From Ferruginibacter sp. (GTDB lineage: Bacteria > Bacteroidota > Bacteroidia > Chitinophagales > Chitinophagaceae), in assembly GCA_025963635.1 (NCBI GenBank), contig JAOQAK010000087.1, positions 1-34,591 of the forward strand: a stretch of DNA of 34,591 nucleotides, in the 5' to 3' direction. How positions within the stretch are numbered: the stretch's first letter is position 1; every line of letters starts with the position of its first letter. Position numbers and translations under genes: made by a program. Positions 33,031 to 34,591 of this stretch are shown piece by piece. Below the pieces are notes generated by a model. That model was not told the DNA's origin. It worked only from the letters and a program-made list of their open reading frames with translations, and did not search any database.

Positions 33031-34591
33031 CTATCTTCTGATTACCTCAACAGTGAACTCTTTCGAATTAAATGCACCGGCTTCAATCTTCAATTTATTA
33101 CCGGCATATTGTTCATCTGAAAACTCAATATTAATTCTTTTGCTTTCACCGGGCAACAGGCAAAAGAAATTGTCACTGTAAAAAGCAGGCTTTATCATTT
33201 CCCCATTTTCCTTTTTCAACTTAAGCTGGGTAAAGAATGAAATCGCAGAAGACGCATTGGTAACCGCAACAGCCACATGGTTGTTACCGAACGTTTTTTT
33301 GCAGGCCGCAACTACCTTTAAACTGGCTGGGGGCAGTGTATTGATCTCCTGGAAACCAGCTACCGCAGGACCAGTCATTGTCCATGCGCCTTTATACACA
33401 TTGGTCGAGCGCCAGTAAAATGCATCAGACACAAACCGGCCCTTATCATCTTTCAAAACAAGTTTTATAAAATGCACGGCTGAAATTGATAAAGGAAACT
33501 CAATTTTTAAAGCATCTTTCACGAGGGCGTCAGCCGGTATATTTATCTTAGCCGAAAGACTTACAATTACCTTTGAATTGATATCATAAACCGTTGCATC
33601 AACTGTATAATTTTTGAACTCCTTTCTATAATCGTTGTAAACAGATATTGTATTTTTTAAATAATCGAATTGCGGATGTAGGGGTTGTAAGCCATTTTGC
33701 GAATAATACAAAGCAGCGGTGGGCTCCAGCGACCAATCGTACAAGCGCGCAGAAGTTTGCCGGACAGGGCTATTATGATACCAGAATAGAAACCCGGATG
33801 CGAACCTGTCTCCAAAATTGAATTTATTATAATTCCAAACTTCCCAAATCGCCCTGAAATTGAGTGCGCCCACGAACTGCGCCTTTTTAGCAAACTCTTC
33901 AATAGATGATGACAGTCCGAATTCATTAACCGCCTGTTTGTATTTCGTTGTCATTTGATGAAACCCGCCGCCATCAAGGTATTTCCATACGCTGTCATTG
34001 ATGGGCCACAGATCTTTTGCCGGCATCATTTCCCGGAGCGCTTCTACGGTCGGTAAACATGGCGTGCCATATTCAGGATTAAATCCATCCACACGGCTGC
34101 CACGTGGCGAAGCAGTATTTTCAAAATATTGCATGGGATTTTCATACTTGTAAGGACTGCCATCATGTACGCCACAGCATTCAGATTGCACCTGGTAGCC
34201 AGTATTTGGATCAAGGCTTTTTATAAGTTTGCCGGCTCCTGCTATTTCGGTTGATTCATTCGCACTCACATAATACGCCTGCGATGCATGATTGCGCAAG
34301 CGTTTCACCGTAGCAGTCATATTTTTAAAATACAAAGCAGTATCGGTTGGAAAACGGGTATCACCTGTGATCCAGAACTCGGACCATACCAAAATGCCCA
34401 GGCTATCACATAGATCATAAAAATAATCGGACTCTGCAATGCCGCCGCCCCATATGCGAATAAAGTTGATCCCGGCCTGCCTTGTATAACGTAATTCAGC
34501 CAGGGTACGGGTTTCAGTATTCCGCAGCATAGCTTCCGGTACCCAGTTGGTGCCGCGAATGAATATGGGATAGCCATTCACATAAAATCTC
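33031..34591 (-). CDS. GH2 glycoside hydrolase (beta-mannosidase or exo-glucosaminidase-like), N-terminus outside the window
   Basis: The frame is open to the edge of the window and reads RFYVNGYPIFIRGTNWVP at its visible start, so the N-terminal sugar-binding and Ig-like domains lie beyond it. The visible part of about 519 residues begins with the GH2 barrel: INFIRIWGGGIAESDYFYDL, LGILVWSEFW, the NE pair in SANESTE (acid/base Glu), and the likely nucleophile Glu in AVNEFGLSSS. The C-terminal third is beta-sandwich modules. The GTNWVPE and RIWGGG wording is that of GH2 beta-mannosidases and exo-beta-glucosaminidases rather than beta-galactosidases. It converges with the SGNH gene and lies upstream of susC on the same strand, so it probably belongs to the locus. 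Confidence 0.88.
   Translation of the reverse strand, partial: RFYVNGYPIFIRGTNWVPEAMLRNTETRTLAELRYTRQAGINFIRIWGGGIAESDYFYDLCDSLGILVWSEFWITGDTRFPTDTALYFKNMTATVKRLRNHASQAYYVSANESTEIAGAGKLIKSLDPNTGYQVQSECCGVHDGSPYKYENPMQYFENTASPRGSRVDGFNPEYGTPCLPTVEALREMMPAKDLWPINDSVWKYLDGGGFHQMTTKYKQAVNEFGLSSSIEEFAKKAQFVGALNFRAIWEVWNYNKFNFGDRFASGFLFWYHNSPVRQTSARLYDWSLEPTAALYYSQNGLQPLHPQFDYLKNTISVYNDYRKEFKNYTVDATVYDINSKVIVSLSAKINIPADALVKDALKIEFPLSISAVHFIKLVLKDDKGRFVSDAFYWRSTNVYKGAWTMTGPAVAGFQEINTLPPASLKVVAACKKTFGNNHVAVAVTNASSAISFFTQLKLKKENGEMIKPAFYSDNFFCLLPGESKRINIEFSDEQYAGNKLKIEAGAFNSKEFTVEVIRR

Noticed and set aside
1..34591. CRISPR arrays, insertion sequences, phage genes
   Set aside because: No regularly spaced repeats, no transposase or integrase motifs and no terminal inverted repeats were seen on reading both strands.

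Overview
The window reads as a Bacteroidota chromosome, most likely Chitinophagaceae or a close relative. The main reasons are two SusC/SusD outer-membrane pairs, lipoproteins with a Cys-Lys-Lys start after the lipobox, a promoter of the Bacteroidota TTTG / TAnnTTTG type (1446-1476), and A-rich leaders without Shine-Dalgarno sequences. The assignment to family is an inference from protein style only.

Left part (1-6391, mostly + strand): the end of a pirin gene, a 3'-truncated carboxymuconolactone-decarboxylase-like gene facing it, and a susC-susD pair (1746-6391). The pair has a good promoter, two copies of an operator-like 23-bp box and a long structured leader, but no enzymes next to it.

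Middle part (6392-14639, mostly - strand): a mosaic of decayed and live genes. Decayed genes are a zinc-peptidase fragment (HEFTH), a YVTN/YncE-type beta-propeller, a CusB-type RND adaptor, a small membrane protein and a stray response-regulator receiver domain. The live genes are a DUF1259 lipoprotein, a compact chromate operon and an ECF sigma factor. The chromate operon is, in transcription order, a ChrB-domain/AraC fusion, a free-standing ChrB domain protein, a small secreted protein of unknown function and ChrA. The fusion probably senses and regulates, and ChrA exports chromate.

Right part (15043-34591, mostly - strand): a large polysaccharide utilisation locus. In transcription order it holds a GH2 enzyme (N-terminus outside the window), susC, susD, a SusE-like glycan-binding lipoprotein, GH76 endo-alpha-1,6-mannanase, GH105 unsaturated uronyl hydrolase, GH125 exo-alpha-1,6-mannosidase, a GH97 enzyme with retaining-type catalytic residues, GH67 alpha-glucuronidase, a ROK sugar kinase and a LacI regulator. 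An SGNH esterase gene with one frameshift at its catalytic serine sits on the + strand between GH2 and susC. The enzymes suggest an alpha-1,6-mannan with glucuronic acid, and perhaps galactose, side groups. GH76 would cut the backbone at the surface, SusCD would import fragments, and GH125, GH97, GH67 and GH105 would trim them in the periplasm. A LacI-type operator lies just upstream of susC. A terminator-like hairpin between susD and susE may lower enzyme expression relative to the importer.

No tRNA, rRNA, CRISPR array, insertion sequence or phage gene was recognised.
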